DNA from: Mucilaginibacter sp.
Lineage (GTDB): Bacteria > Bacteroidota > Bacteroidia > Sphingobacteriales > Sphingobacteriaceae
Assembly (NCBI GenBank): GCA_031292485.1
Contig: JARLHA010000015.1
Coordinates: 1-64,000, forward strand
Length of the DNA: 64,000 nucleotides
Reading direction: 5' to 3'
The notes under the pieces are model-generated. The model made no database searches. It had not been told where the DNA came from and saw only the letters and a program-made list of their open reading frames with translations. Positions 53,577 through 62,692 of the stretch are shown here, piece by piece. The translations under genes were made by a program, and so were the position numbers. Numbering within the stretch: the first letter of the stretch is position 1; each line of letters begins with the position of its first letter.

Positions 53577-54971
53577 ATGGAAACTTATATTTTATCAATT
53601 TGCTATCTCATCGGTTCCGTATCGTTTATCCTTGGGCTAAAAATGTTATCAACCCCGGCTACAGCACGTAAAGGCAACCTGGTGTCGGCAGCCGGCATGT
53701 CTATCGCAATTTTCGGAACACTCTTTTTTTACCAGTCAAACGGCGAGCACCTGCATAATTATGGCTGGATCGCCGGAGCATTGGTTATCGGCACCGTCAT
53801 CGGCACCTTAGCGGCCCGAAAGGTAAAAATGACCGCCATGCCCGAAATGGTGAGTATTTTTAACGGCATGGGCGGCTTATGCGCAGCACTGATCTCGATT
53901 GTTGAATTTGGCCGGATGGCCGGCGAACCCGAACCGCTGCGCCTGCTGGTTATTGTTGCCGGTATGATGATAGGCAGTATTTCTTTTTCGGGCAGTATGG
54001 TTGCTTACGGCAAACTCAGCGGAAAAGTTAAAGACCATTCCTTCCCGGGGCAGCACATCTTTAACCTGGCAATTCTTGCTATTATTATAGTACTGGGAGG
54101 GATGTTAAATTATGGGATCGGCTTTTCTCCGCTCACCTTATTCTATATTATTTTGGCCCTGTCACTAAGCTATGGTGTGTTTTTTGTACTGCCGATAGGT
54201 GGCGCAGATATGCCGGTAGTTATTTCACTTTTGAACTCATTTACAGGTATAGCAACCGCTTTCGGAGGGTTTTTATATAATAACCCGGTAATGCTAACCG
54301 GTGGTATTTTGGTAGGATCAGCCGGGGCTATTTTAACTATCCTGATGTGCAAAGCGATGAACCGTTCCCTGCAAAACGTGCTGATCGGGTCTTTCGGTGC
54401 CACAAGCGCCGTTGCCGGTGGTGATAAAGGGCCGCAGGGTACCTATAAAGAAATTAGCGCTGCCGATGCGGCGATGGTAATGGGCTATGCCCATAAGGTG
54501 ATCATCGTTCCGGGATTTGGTTTGGCCGTCGCCCAGGCACAGCATACCTGCCACGAACTGGAGAAAGCGTTGAAGAATAATGGTGTTGAGGTTAAATATG
54601 CCATCCACCCGGTAGCAGGCCGTATGCCTGGGCACATGAACGTATTACTGGCTGAAGCAGATGTGTCTTATGATGATCTGCTGGAACTTGAGCCTGCCAA
54701 TGAGCAGTTTAGTACGACCGATGTGGTGCTTGTTTTGGGAGCAAATGACGTGGTAAATCCCGCGGCAGAGAATGACCCGTCAAGTCCTATTTACGGGATG
54801 CCGATATTGCAGGTAACCAAAGCAAAAATGGTTATTGTAAACAAACGAAGCATGCGGCCCGGTTATGCAGGTATTGAAAACGGCTTGTTTTTTATGCCGA
54901 ACACGTCTATGCTTTTTGGCGATGCAAAAGATGTTTTACAACAATTGATCGCCCAGGTAAAAGAATTATAA
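53577..54971 (+). CDS. pntB: NAD(P) transhydrogenase subunit beta
   Basis: 464 residues. The N-terminal part has about nine membrane helices with the conserved G-N-x-x-S-A-A-G-M, P-E-M-V-S-x-F-N-G-M-G-G and P-I-G-G-A-D-M-P-V-V-I-S-L-L-N-S segments. The C-terminal soluble NADP-binding domain (about 290-464) carries G-F-G-L-A-V-A-Q-A-Q, A-I-H-P-V-A-G-R-M-P-G-H and L-G-A-N-D-V-V-N-P. It completes the proton-translocating transhydrogenase. The next gene starts 3 bases after its stop. Confidence 0.96.
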   Translation: METYILSICYLIGSVSFILGLKMLSTPATARKGNLVSAAGMSIAIFGTLFFYQSNGEHLHNYGWIAGALVIGTVIGTLAARKVKMTAMPEMVSIFNGMGGLCAALISIVEFGRMAGEPEPLRLLVIVAGMMIGSISFSGSMVAYGKLSGKVKDHSFPGQHIFNLAILAIIIVLGGMLNYGIGFSPLTLFYIILALSLSYGVFFVLPIGGADMPVVISLLNSFTGIATAFGGFLYNNPVMLTGGILVGSAGAILTILMCKAMNRSLQNVLIGSFGATSAVAGGDKGPQGTYKEISAADAAMVMGYAHKVIIVPGFGLAVAQAQHTCHELEKALKNNGVEVKYAIHPVAGRMPGHMNVLLAEADVSYDDLLELEPANEQFSTTDVVLVLGANDVVNPAAENDPSSPIYGMPILQVTKAKMVIVNKRSMRPGYAGIENGLFFMPNTSMLFGDAKDVLQQLIAQVKEL

Positions 54972-54974
54972 AAA

Positions 54975-56120
54975 ATGGAAACAGATTTAAGCTTTGATGA
55001 TACCAGTGAGATCTTAAAAGGGCTGCTGGAAGAGATTAGGGCAAAATCTGCCATGACGATGGGCTATCCTGTTTCCAAAGATTTTGATTTCAGCGAACTA
55101 TTGCCATTTATCAACTATCCTTTAAATAACGTGGGCGATCCGTTTATTCCATCCACTTATACCGTCGGATCAAGGGAACAGGAAAAGGAGGTTATTGGTT
55201 TTTTCGCGGAACTATTCAGGGCGGAAGAAGATAACTGGTGGGGCTATGTGACCAACGGCGGTTCAGAAGGGAACCTGTATGGCCTTTACCTGGCGAGGGA
55301 GTTGTACCCCAAAGCCATTGTTTATTATTCGGAAGCAACACATTACAGCGTGCAAAAGAACCTGCATTTGCTGAATATGCCCAATATTACCATCCGGTCG
55401 CAGGAAAGCGGCGAGATAGATTACGATGATCTGGAAAAAACCATCAGCATTAACCGGCAGGTGCCGGTGATCCTGCTGGCGAATATTGGTACTACCATGA
55501 CTGAGGCCCGCGATGATGTGGGAAAAATGAAAGCTATATTTAAAAGGCTTGCTATCCAGCATCATTATATCCATGTTGATGGCGCATTGGCAGGCAGTTA
55601 TGCCGCCTTTATTGAACCGAGACCCGCTTTTGATTTTGCCGATGGCGCCGATAGCATTGCTATCAGCGGCCATAAGTTTTTCGGAACGCTTATACCCTGC
55701 GGAATGGTGATCGCCAAAAAGAACCACCGCGACCGCATTGCACGGTCAATTGATTATATTGGTACCATGGACACCACCATATCCGGCTCCCGTAATGGGC
55801 ATACACCGCTGTTTTTATGGTATGTGATCAAAAAGTTAGGCATAGAAGGATTAAGGGCGAGAACCAAAAAATGCCTGGATGTAGCCGCTTATGCCGAAAA
55901 AGTTTTAAGAGAAGTTGAACCGGCTGTTTGGCGAAACCCATCGGCCCTTACTGTAAATATCCCCAAACCAGGTAAAGCCCTCATCGCCAAATGGCAGCTG
56001 GCTTCCGGCGCTGATTGGGCGCATATTATTTGTATGCCGGGGATGGATAAAGCGCAAATTGATGCGTTTGTAAAGTACCTTAAGGAGAGCAAAATCAGGA
56101 CAGTTGCTTTAGTTGACTGA
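54975..56120 (+). CDS. hdc: PLP-dependent amino acid decarboxylase, histidine-decarboxylase type
   Basis: 381 residues, the length of Gram-negative PLP-type histidine decarboxylases (about 378). Group II decarboxylase features: W-G-Y-V-T-N-G-G-S-E-G-N at 89-100, T-H-Y-S at 122-125, H-V-D-G-A-L at 200-205 and PLP lysine Lys234 in S-G-H-K-F. The S-R-N-G-H-T-P-L segment also matches Hdc. It would make histamine and CO2, consuming a proton. It is the last gene of the transhydrogenase run. A different amino acid substrate cannot be excluded. Confidence 0.8.
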   Translation: METDLSFDDTSEILKGLLEEIRAKSAMTMGYPVSKDFDFSELLPFINYPLNNVGDPFIPSTYTVGSREQEKEVIGFFAELFRAEEDNWWGYVTNGGSEGNLYGLYLARELYPKAIVYYSEATHYSVQKNLHLLNMPNITIRSQESGEIDYDDLEKTISINRQVPVILLANIGTTMTEARDDVGKMKAIFKRLAIQHHYIHVDGALAGSYAAFIEPRPAFDFADGADSIAISGHKFFGTLIPCGMVIAKKNHRDRIARSIDYIGTMDTTISGSRNGHTPLFLWYVIKKLGIEGLRARTKKCLDVAAYAEKVLREVEPAVWRNPSALTVNIPKPGKALIAKWQLASGADWAHIICMPGMDKAQIDAFVKYLKESKIRTVALVD

Positions 56121-57021
56121 TGTCACCGGGTGTTGTGCGGCAGCAACCGCCAATAATAGTTGAACCTGCGGCATGCCAAATCCTTGCATCATCTATAAAA
56201 TGAGCATGATTTGTTGTTGAGGGCCTCCATACTTTATCCACAGCATCATATTCCTCGCCTTTATTTGGATAAACCAAAATAGGTTTTGCGGTATGGCTTT
56301 TACCGATTTTTATCAGCGATTCTATATACTGTGGCGCAGTACAATTGACACCAACGGCGACTACCTGGGTGGATTGATCTAAAAGCTTAACTGCATCGGA
56401 AAAATCCTCGCCACTGCTGAGGTGGCTATCATCTTTACAGCTAAAACTGATCCATGCCTGCGTGCCCGGAAATTCTGCCAGCACTTCTTTTAAAGCGATG
56501 GCTTCATCCAGGCAGGGGATGGTTTCGCAAGCCAAAAGATCAACGCCGGTGTCAATCAGCACTTTCATGCGCTGGCGGTGAAATGATTTCAGGAACTCAA
56601 TACTTACGCCATAATTGCCGCGGTATTCTGAGCCATCGGCTAAGGAAGCACCATAAGGGCCAATGGAGGCGGCTACCAGTGGTATAATGCTGCCGGGCCT
56701 TACTTTCATGGCAGCTTCGCGCGCTTCAAATGCCAGTTTCGAACTTAGCTGCATGAGTTCAATCGCTTGTCCGGCTGAATAACCATACTGTGCAAATCCT
56801 TCAAAACTGGCCTGGTAACTGGCAGTGGTGATCACATCCGCGCCTGCCACTAAGTAATCATAATGCACTTGTTTGATCAATTCAGGCGCTTCCGTCAATA
56901 ATTTTGCCGACCATAATGAATGGTTTAAGTCGGCACCCCTTGATTCTAATTCGGTAGCCATTGCGCCGTCCAGGATAACAAAGCCTTTTTCGTTTATAAA
57001 TGGTTCAAACTTATTTTTCAT
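56095..57021 (-). CDS. mmuM: Homocysteine S-methyltransferase
   Basis: 308 residues. It transfers a methyl group from S-methylmethionine or SAM to homocysteine. The zinc-binding cysteines are present: one in G-V-N-C near residue 227 and the C-C pair 293-294 (G-G-C-C-R-T-T-P). The opening I-L-D-G-A-M-A-T-E-L-E-S-R-G and the T-A-S-Y-Q-A-S segment are typical. Its last 8 codons and stop overlap the end of the convergent hdc gene by 26 bases, so the two genes share their 3' ends. Confidence 0.93.
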   Translation of the reverse strand: MKNKFEPFINEKGFVILDGAMATELESRGADLNHSLWSAKLLTEAPELIKQVHYDYLVAGADVITTASYQASFEGFAQYGYSAGQAIELMQLSSKLAFEAREAAMKVRPGSIIPLVAASIGPYGASLADGSEYRGNYGVSIEFLKSFHRQRMKVLIDTGVDLLACETIPCLDEAIALKEVLAEFPGTQAWISFSCKDDSHLSSGEDFSDAVKLLDQSTQVVAVGVNCTAPQYIESLIKIGKSHTAKPILVYPNKGEEYDAVDKVWRPSTTNHAHFIDDARIWHAAGSTIIGGCCRTTPGDISQLKQLS

Positions 57022-57201
57022 ATACCCAATAAGGCCCGCAAATTAGCAATTAATGAGGTGCAAAAATAATAGCGTAGTGCACTTATCAGCGTAAATACGC
57101 TAAAATAATATCTTTTTCATTTCCCCGGATCGTAATGAATTTGTTCTCACTTCCCCTTCCGTTTTTTCTGAATGTCAAAAAGGAACAGGCTGCGTTATTG
57201 T
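57022..57201. other. Upstream region of mmuM
   Basis: Promoter region for the minus-strand methyltransferase. It contains GCGTA-TTTACGC-like palindromes but no riboswitch that I recognise; SAM and cobalamin signatures were not seen. Confidence 0.4.
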
Positions 57202-57303
57202 GCGCATATTATTTGTATGCCAGGGATTGATAAAGGGCAAATTGATGCGTTTGTAAAGGACCTTAAGGAGAGCAAAATCAGGACAGTTGCTTTAGTTGAC
57301 TGA
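57202..57303 (+). pseudogene. Duplicated 3' end of hdc (and mmuM)
   Basis: 57202-57309 matches 56019-56126 at 104 of 108 positions. In the plus frame it reads as the last 33 codons of hdc through the TGA, with three amino acid changes. On the other strand it repeats the last codons of mmuM. No upstream part of either gene accompanies it. It is a relic of a duplication or recombination that now brackets mmuM. Confidence 0.9.
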
Positions 57304-57519
57304 TGTCACGTCACTAATAAAGCGACGTTCAGGCTTTATCAGAATAGCTTAGAAATACTGGGAGGGGGTTATGTAAAATAGTGTAAACCCCATTTTAATG
57401 CATAAGTATGTAAATCACTTAATATGAGGTACTTACAAGATGTAAACTTTTAAATGTGTAAACCTTCTGTAAACCCTTTTTGTGCTTTTTGCGTTCAATG
57501 AACTTGTAGATTGACGATT

Positions 57520-57700
57520 CAATGTCGTTTACTTAAGAAGAGGGTAAATCTTAAATGCCGTTTTTCGCCTCACCCCAACCCCTCTCCAAAGGAGAGGGGC
57601 TTTGAAAGCAGAAATATTTAACCTTGCATCGAAGTCTTCTCCTTTGGAGAGGATTTAGGTGAGGCCAAAATGCAGGTGAGCCCATAAGTAAACGGCTTTG
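57520..57700. mobile_element. MITE-like two-armed palindromic insertion
   Basis: A 181-bp segment with imperfect terminal inverted repeats of about 20 bp (core CGTTTACTTA at 57526-57535 and its complement at 57686-57695). The complementarity continues inward through AAATGC, GCCTCACC (57567-57574 with 57658-57665) and the self-palindromic CTCTCC-AAA-GGAGAG. Directly outside the ends is the exact 10-bp direct repeat ATTGACGATT (57510-57519 and 57701-57710), as expected for target-site duplication. It encodes no protein. Confidence 0.7.
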
Positions 57701-57847
57701 ATTGACGATTGGTCGATTTATGGTTGACACGACAATAGTATCGCCCGGCGTTGCGAAATTGGCCGGGATAATGGAAGGGCTTTATTTGAATTCTTTTCTA
57801 ATTTAGCAGTGCAATAATGACACACCCCAACGGCTAAATAACCTCAA

Positions 57848-59107
57848 TTGAATATAGGAATTTTCACTTACGGATCACGTGGCGATGTGCAGCCATATAT
57901 CGCCCTTGCATTGGGGCTTATTGCAAAAGGGCATCAGGTAACTATAGCAGCGCCTGAAAATTTTGCGGCGCTTGTAGAAGGATTTGGTATTGCCTTTCAT
58001 CCGCTTTACGGGAATGTAGAAGAGGGGATGAATTCGCAGGAAGGGCAAAGCGTATTGCAAACCGAAAATACCATCAAATTGATGAAGTATTTTTTTAAAG
58101 TACTTCGTAGCATAAAAACACCTTTGCGTAAAAGCTACCTGGACGGAGTTGATAAGGTGGATTTTATCATAGCAAACCTTGCAACGCTCCAAATTACAAG
58201 CGCTATTGCCGAAAAACAAAACAAAAAAATTGCCTTTACTTATTTCATGCCGCCGGTTGTCCCTACGGCCGAATTCCCTCTGGCCGACTTTGATTTTCTT
58301 AATTTCCCCTGGTATAATAAACTGACTTATAAATTGACCTACTTCTTTTACTGGAAATTTATAAAAGAAGAAACGGTCGAATTCAGAGAGGAATTAGGGC
58401 TGCCGGTTTTAAAGGAAAGCCTTATCCGGCACATCGGAAAACAAAAGCTGTTAGATTTATATTGCCTGAGCCCGGCATTGATACCACAACCAAAAGACTG
58501 GGACGAAAACCATAAAATAACCGGCTTTTTAACTGTCCCAAAACAGTATAGAGAAAATCATCCGCTCGATGAAATTTCACCGGCCTTAAACAATTGGCTA
58601 ACAGCGGGCGAAAAACCAATTTATATGGGCTTTGGAAGTAATGGCATTGGCAACACAGCGAAGTTTGTATCTATATTAAATGACATCCTGGCAAAAACCA
58701 ATGAACGGATTTTGTTTTGCACAGGCTGGGGTTTATTTGATAAGCTGCCTGTTCACGAAAATCTTTTCGTGACAAAATATATAAATCACGAAGCGATCTT
58801 ACCAAAATGCAAGGCAGGTGTATTTCATGGCGGTGCAGGCACACTGGCAGCGATGTTAAGAAACAATTTGCCGGTAATTATTATTTCGTTTTACACCGAC
58901 CAGCCGACCTGGGGTAAAATAATTGAACGAATGAATTTGGGTGCTCATATTCCAATTAAAAAGCTCAATTCAGCGAAACTGCTGTCAGCATTGGCGGCAG
59001 TTCAAACCGACGAAGTAAAAAGGAACGTAACCAAAATTGGTCAACAAATCAACAATGAAAACGGGCTTGAAAATGCTATAAGTGAGATCGTAGCGTATTT
59101 TAAATAA
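57848..59107 (+). CDS. GT1-family glycosyltransferase (MGT/UGT-like)
   Basis: 419 residues. The TTG at 57848 is used as start: an in-frame stop lies three codons upstream and the conserved N-terminus (I-x-T-Y-G-S-R-G-D-V-Q-P) begins at once, while the next ATG would remove about 60 residues. The C-terminal nucleotide-sugar site V-F-H-G-G-A-G-T-L-A-A is present near residue 325. It resembles enzymes that glycosylate sterols, macrolides or flavonoids from UDP-sugars. The acceptor is unknown. It stands alone between two repeat elements. Confidence 0.88.
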   Translation: MNIGIFTYGSRGDVQPYIALALGLIAKGHQVTIAAPENFAALVEGFGIAFHPLYGNVEEGMNSQEGQSVLQTENTIKLMKYFFKVLRSIKTPLRKSYLDGVDKVDFIIANLATLQITSAIAEKQNKKIAFTYFMPPVVPTAEFPLADFDFLNFPWYNKLTYKLTYFFYWKFIKEETVEFREELGLPVLKESLIRHIGKQKLLDLYCLSPALIPQPKDWDENHKITGFLTVPKQYRENHPLDEISPALNNWLTAGEKPIYMGFGSNGIGNTAKFVSILNDILAKTNERILFCTGWGLFDKLPVHENLFVTKYINHEAILPKCKAGVFHGGAGTLAAMLRNNLPVIIISFYTDQPTWGKIIERMNLGAHIPIKKLNSAKLLSALAAVQTDEVKRNVTKIGQQINNENGLENAISEIVAYFK

Positions 59108-59423
59108 TATGTTTAGAGGTAAAAAATAGAGAATAAGGCTGATTTAAAGCCAGGCCTGTGCGAGTCCCCTCTTGAGAGCGGTGGAGGGGTGTGTTGACGG
59201 GTATGCTCGCTAACACACCCCCGCCACATCACAGGCCAGCGCCCCCCCCTCTCAAGAGGGGAGTTGCAATAACCCACATATTTTCAATTGGTTATCTCAA
59301 TGGATGTTCGTTTTTTTAGCACTAAACACATTTTAACTATTAAAATGAACGAGCAACGTTGGATGAAAGAGACCTTCGATGTGCATTTTTAGTATCTTAG
59401 CCAAACGCCTTTATGTTATATAA
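59108..59423. other. 316-bp intergenic region
   Basis: Mostly occupied by the palindromic element at 59153-59261. The remainder is A/T-rich and should contain the promoter of the symporter operon. Confidence 0.45.
59153..59261. repeat. BIME-like element with three complementary pairs
   Basis: GGCCTGTG (59153-59160) with CACAGGCC (59230-59237), CCCCTCTTGAGAG (59166-59178) with CTCTCAAGAGGGG (59249-59261), and GGGGTGTGTT (59186-59195) with AACACACCCC (59212-59221). The first two pairs interlock rather than nest, so alternative folds or a pseudoknot are possible. Confidence 0.7.
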
Positions 59424-60887
59424 ATGAGTGCATCTTTAATTCTTTTCATTATCCTCGCTTATTTCGGCCTGTTAATGGTTATTTCCAGGCTCACGTCCCG
59501 GCATAATAAAGCAAATAGTTTTTTTGACGGCGATAAATCATCACCCTGGTTTTTAGTAGCCTTCGGGATGATCGGTTCCGGTATTTCGGCCGTGTCGCTG
59601 GTTTCTATCCCCGGCAATGTGGGCAATAATAACCTGTTCTATTTTCAATTTATCCTGGGCACTATTGTTGGCTATTTATTTATCGCCTTTGTGCTCGTCC
59701 CCATTTACTACAAGCTAAAATTGGTTTCTATTTATACCTATTTGAACATCCGTTTTGGCAATGTAACTTATAAAACCGGATCGCTGTTTTTCCTGGTATC
59801 ACAAAGTTTTGGGGCGGCGCTGCGCTTGTTGTTATCCATAAAAATTCTGCAATATGCTTTTTTCGACAGCCTGCACATCCCTTATTTTCTAACCATTATT
59901 ATCGTATTGATCCTCATTTGGTTGTACACCAATAAATCGGGTATCAAAACCATTGTATGGACGGACGCCCTGCAATCGCTGTTTTTAATTACGGTGATGA
60001 TCATCTCTATCATCACCATCAAAAACTCACTGGGCCTGTCTGCTGGCGGCATGGTGAGCACTATCGTTCATCACCCCTACGCCAAACTTTTTGATTGGGA
60101 TGTGCACTCTGGCTCCAATTTTTTCAAGCAGTTTATTTCGGGATTACTCATAACCGTTGCGCTGGTGGGCCTGGACCAGAGCATGATGCAAAAAACATTA
60201 ACCATCAACAATGTAAAAGGCGCCAAACGAAACGTGCTGGCCTTTAGTTTTTTTATAGCAGGTGCGCAAACCCTGTTTTTGGGCCTGGGTGTTTTGCTTT
60301 ATATTTTTGTTGAACGGCATGGTATCAAACTCGACAGGGCCGATGGGCAAATCGTAAATACCGATGGCCTGTACCCTTTTTTAACGCTGCATTATTTTGG
60401 ACAGATCGGCGCTATCGCCTTTTTTATCGGGGTTATCGCTTCCACCTTTGCCAGTATTGACGCCTGTATCGCCGCCTTAACAACTGCCTTTAGCTATGAT
60501 TTTATGGATATTGAAAACCAGCTGGCTGAACAAAGAAAAAAGATTAAAAACCGGGTACTGCTGGGCGTCAACATCGTGATGTTTTTTATAGTGATGGCTT
60601 TCTGGAGCAGCCAGGGTGCTATCATTAATACTATTTTTAAAATTGCCGGTTATACATATGGGCCTATATTAGGCCTGTATTTAACGGGCCTTTTTTCAAA
60701 GATCCAGTTAACAGAAAAATTTGTACCGCTGGCCTGTGTGGGTGCGGCGCTGGCTACCTGGGGGTTAAATGTGTTTTTTATAAGTGAATTTCAATTTGAT
60801 TTTGGTTTTATGAATATCCTTGTAAATGCGGTGCTGACCATTTTATTTTTGGTGCTGATAAAAAAGAAGAATTATGTCGCCGCATGA
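59424..60887 (+). CDS. Sodium:solute symporter (SSS family)
   Basis: 487 residues with about 13 membrane helices. The N-terminal G-S-G-I-S-A-V-S-L-V-S-I-P-G segment and the central V-A-L-V-G-L-D-Q-S-M-M-Q-K region match SSS transporters, which take up sugars, amino acids, sialic acid or vitamins with sodium. The 3' end overlaps the acetyltransferase gene by 14 bases, so they are co-translated. The partly visible sialate O-acetylesterase-like gene downstream hints at, but does not prove, sialic acid or sugar ester use. Confidence 0.9.
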   Translation: MSASLILFIILAYFGLLMVISRLTSRHNKANSFFDGDKSSPWFLVAFGMIGSGISAVSLVSIPGNVGNNNLFYFQFILGTIVGYLFIAFVLVPIYYKLKLVSIYTYLNIRFGNVTYKTGSLFFLVSQSFGAALRLLLSIKILQYAFFDSLHIPYFLTIIIVLILIWLYTNKSGIKTIVWTDALQSLFLITVMIISIITIKNSLGLSAGGMVSTIVHHPYAKLFDWDVHSGSNFFKQFISGLLITVALVGLDQSMMQKTLTINNVKGAKRNVLAFSFFIAGAQTLFLGLGVLLYIFVERHGIKLDRADGQIVNTDGLYPFLTLHYFGQIGAIAFFIGVIASTFASIDACIAALTTAFSYDFMDIENQLAEQRKKIKNRVLLGVNIVMFFIVMAFWSSQGAIINTIFKIAGYTYGPILGLYLTGLFSKIQLTEKFVPLACVGAALATWGLNVFFISEFQFDFGFMNILVNAVLTILFLVLIKKKNYVAA

Positions 60888-61374
60888 TAGCCCGTTCAAT
60901 ATAGAACGTACTACCAATCCGGCTGATTTTGCTGTTTGTGCGGGGATCATGGCGGGAACTGATCCGTGGGTAACATTAGGCATAGGTTATGATGATTGCT
61001 TAAAAGCCTTCGGTGGTTCTTTCCGGGAAGTCTTCATCATGAAAAATGAGAAAGAAATAATCGGGTTCGTTATCATGCAGTCGCAAGGAACTTTTAGGGG
61101 CTATATCCAAACATTAGCCATTGATAATAAATACAGGAGCCATGGATATGGCACGCAAATACTTCAATTTTGCCAGGATCGTATTTTAACCTATTCACCG
61201 AATATTTTTATCTGTGTAAGCTCGTTTAACAAAGGGGCGATTCAACTTTATACTAAATTTGGTTTTGAGTTGATTGGCGAACTGAAAGATTTTATAAAAC
61301 CGGGGTTTGACGAATTGCTGCTGCGGAAAACAGCGGGACCTATTACCGGCTATCAACCCAAACCCACTAAATAA
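60874..61374 (+). CDS. GNAT-family acetyltransferase
   Basis: 166 residues. Acetyl-CoA-binding motif A is visible as L-A-I-D-N-K-Y-R-S-H-G-Y-G-T-Q-I-L at about 89-105, and motif B as S-S-F-N-K-G-A-I-Q-L-Y-T-K-F-G-F. The start overlaps the symporter gene. The acceptor is unknown; small-molecule N-acetylation is typical. It is followed after 2 bases by the serine hydrolase gene. Confidence 0.88.
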   Translation: MSPHDSPFNIERTTNPADFAVCAGIMAGTDPWVTLGIGYDDCLKAFGGSFREVFIMKNEKEIIGFVIMQSQGTFRGYIQTLAIDNKYRSHGYGTQILQFCQDRILTYSPNIFICVSSFNKGAIQLYTKFGFELIGELKDFIKPGFDELLLRKTAGPITGYQPKPTK

Positions 61375-61376
61375 AA

Positions 61377-62672
61377 ATGCGATCAAGAAAAATTTACACG
61401 ATGTTATCAGCTAAATTGAATTATAAACTGAGCGTTTTGGTTATCAGCTTAACGCTGATCGCAGGCGTTACAAATGGGCAGGTAAAAAGTGCCGGTAATT
61501 TGCAATCGGAACTCGTTCACCGCATTGACAGTATCCTGCAAAGCCAGGTGGATGACAGCAAAATTCCCGGGGCGGTTATCGAGATTAAGAGAGGGGACTC
61601 GGTAATTTATAAGCAAGCCTATGGCTTTGCCCAAAAATTCAACTACCAGCACCGCCTTTTGGCTAATCCTGAAAAAATGACGACGAAGCATATGTTTGAC
61701 ATCGCTTCACTAACTAAAGTAGTTGGCACTACAACATCAATTATGTTGTTGGTTGACAGGGGTCTTATTAAAGTGGACGATCCGGTGGGAAAATATGTTA
61801 AAGCATTTACTACCCCTGACAAAGCGGCGATTACCATCCGCCACCTGTTAACGCATACTGCAGGGCTTTATGAGTGGTACCCTCTTTATTATCGCGCCAG
61901 CAACAAACAGGAAACTTTTAAACTGATTGGTGAATTACCGCTTGCTTTTCCGGTTGGCGCGCAGCGCAAATACAGCGACCTGGGTTTTACTATTCTGGGC
62001 GAGCTAGTGGAAACGGTATCTGGTCAATCACTTGATCAGTTTGAGGAGCAAAATATATTTAAGCCATTGGGGATGACGCATACCATGTACAACCCGCTTC
62101 AAAAAAGCAAGGATTTTAAAATTGCTTCAACCTCTTTTGGCAATCCTTATGAACATAGAATGGTATATGACCCCGAACTCGGCTTCCAGTTTAAAGAAAT
62201 TAAACATGATCAATGGAATGGCTGGCGGCATTATATTTTAAAAGGTGAAGTAAACGATGGCAATGCCTGGTACGCCGAAAAAGGTGTTGCAGGTGCAGCA
62301 GGCATATTTTCGACCGTGGATGATATACAGAAACTGGTTGATATGCTGAGAAATAAAGGAAAAGTTGGCGATGTTCAGTTTATCTCGGCAAATACCATCA
62401 ATACCTTTTTAACAAAAGATAAATTTAACAATGGTTTAGGCTGGATGATGGATCCTGAAAACTCGTTTATGAAAAACGGCCCTGAAGGAACTTTCGGGCA
62501 TACAGGTTTTACCGGCACAAGTATCTGTGTAGTGCCTTCAAAAGATGTTTCTATTATTTTACTCATTAACCGCCAGCAAATGGGGCTGATTGATAACAAA
62601 GAATATTACAATGTTAATGCCATCCGGGCACAGGTGTTTAAAGCAGTTATGGCGTTTTGTAATGCAAATTAG
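61377..62672 (+). CDS. Class-C beta-lactamase-like serine hydrolase
   Basis: 431 residues. Signal peptide in the first 35, with possible starts at 61377 or 61401. The S-x-x-K motif is Ser111-Leu-Thr-Lys114, the Y-S-N equivalent is Y-S-D at 199-201, and H-T-G lies near the C-terminus (G-H-T-G-F-T-G-T). The family includes esterases, D-aminopeptidases and penicillin-binding proteins, so resistance should not be assumed. It is third in the symporter operon. Confidence 0.9.
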   Translation: MRSRKIYTMLSAKLNYKLSVLVISLTLIAGVTNGQVKSAGNLQSELVHRIDSILQSQVDDSKIPGAVIEIKRGDSVIYKQAYGFAQKFNYQHRLLANPEKMTTKHMFDIASLTKVVGTTTSIMLLVDRGLIKVDDPVGKYVKAFTTPDKAAITIRHLLTHTAGLYEWYPLYYRASNKQETFKLIGELPLAFPVGAQRKYSDLGFTILGELVETVSGQSLDQFEEQNIFKPLGMTHTMYNPLQKSKDFKIASTSFGNPYEHRMVYDPELGFQFKEIKHDQWNGWRHYILKGEVNDGNAWYAEKGVAGAAGIFSTVDDIQKLVDMLRNKGKVGDVQFISANTINTFLTKDKFNNGLGWMMDPENSFMKNGPEGTFGHTGFTGTSICVVPSKDVSIILLINRQQMGLIDNKEYYNVNAIRAQVFKAVMAFCNAN

Positions 62673-62692
62673 AACAATGAAATAGAATGTTT

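Noticed and set aside
57022..57120. SAM riboswitch upstream of mmuM
   Set aside because: No conserved SAM-riboswitch core or expression-platform hairpin could be found by eye on the minus strand.
61377..62672. Antibiotic-resistance beta-lactamase
   Set aside because: The S-x-x-K/Y-S-D/H-T-G set is shared by esterases and peptidases; the context is a transporter/acetyltransferase operon, so resistance is not supported.
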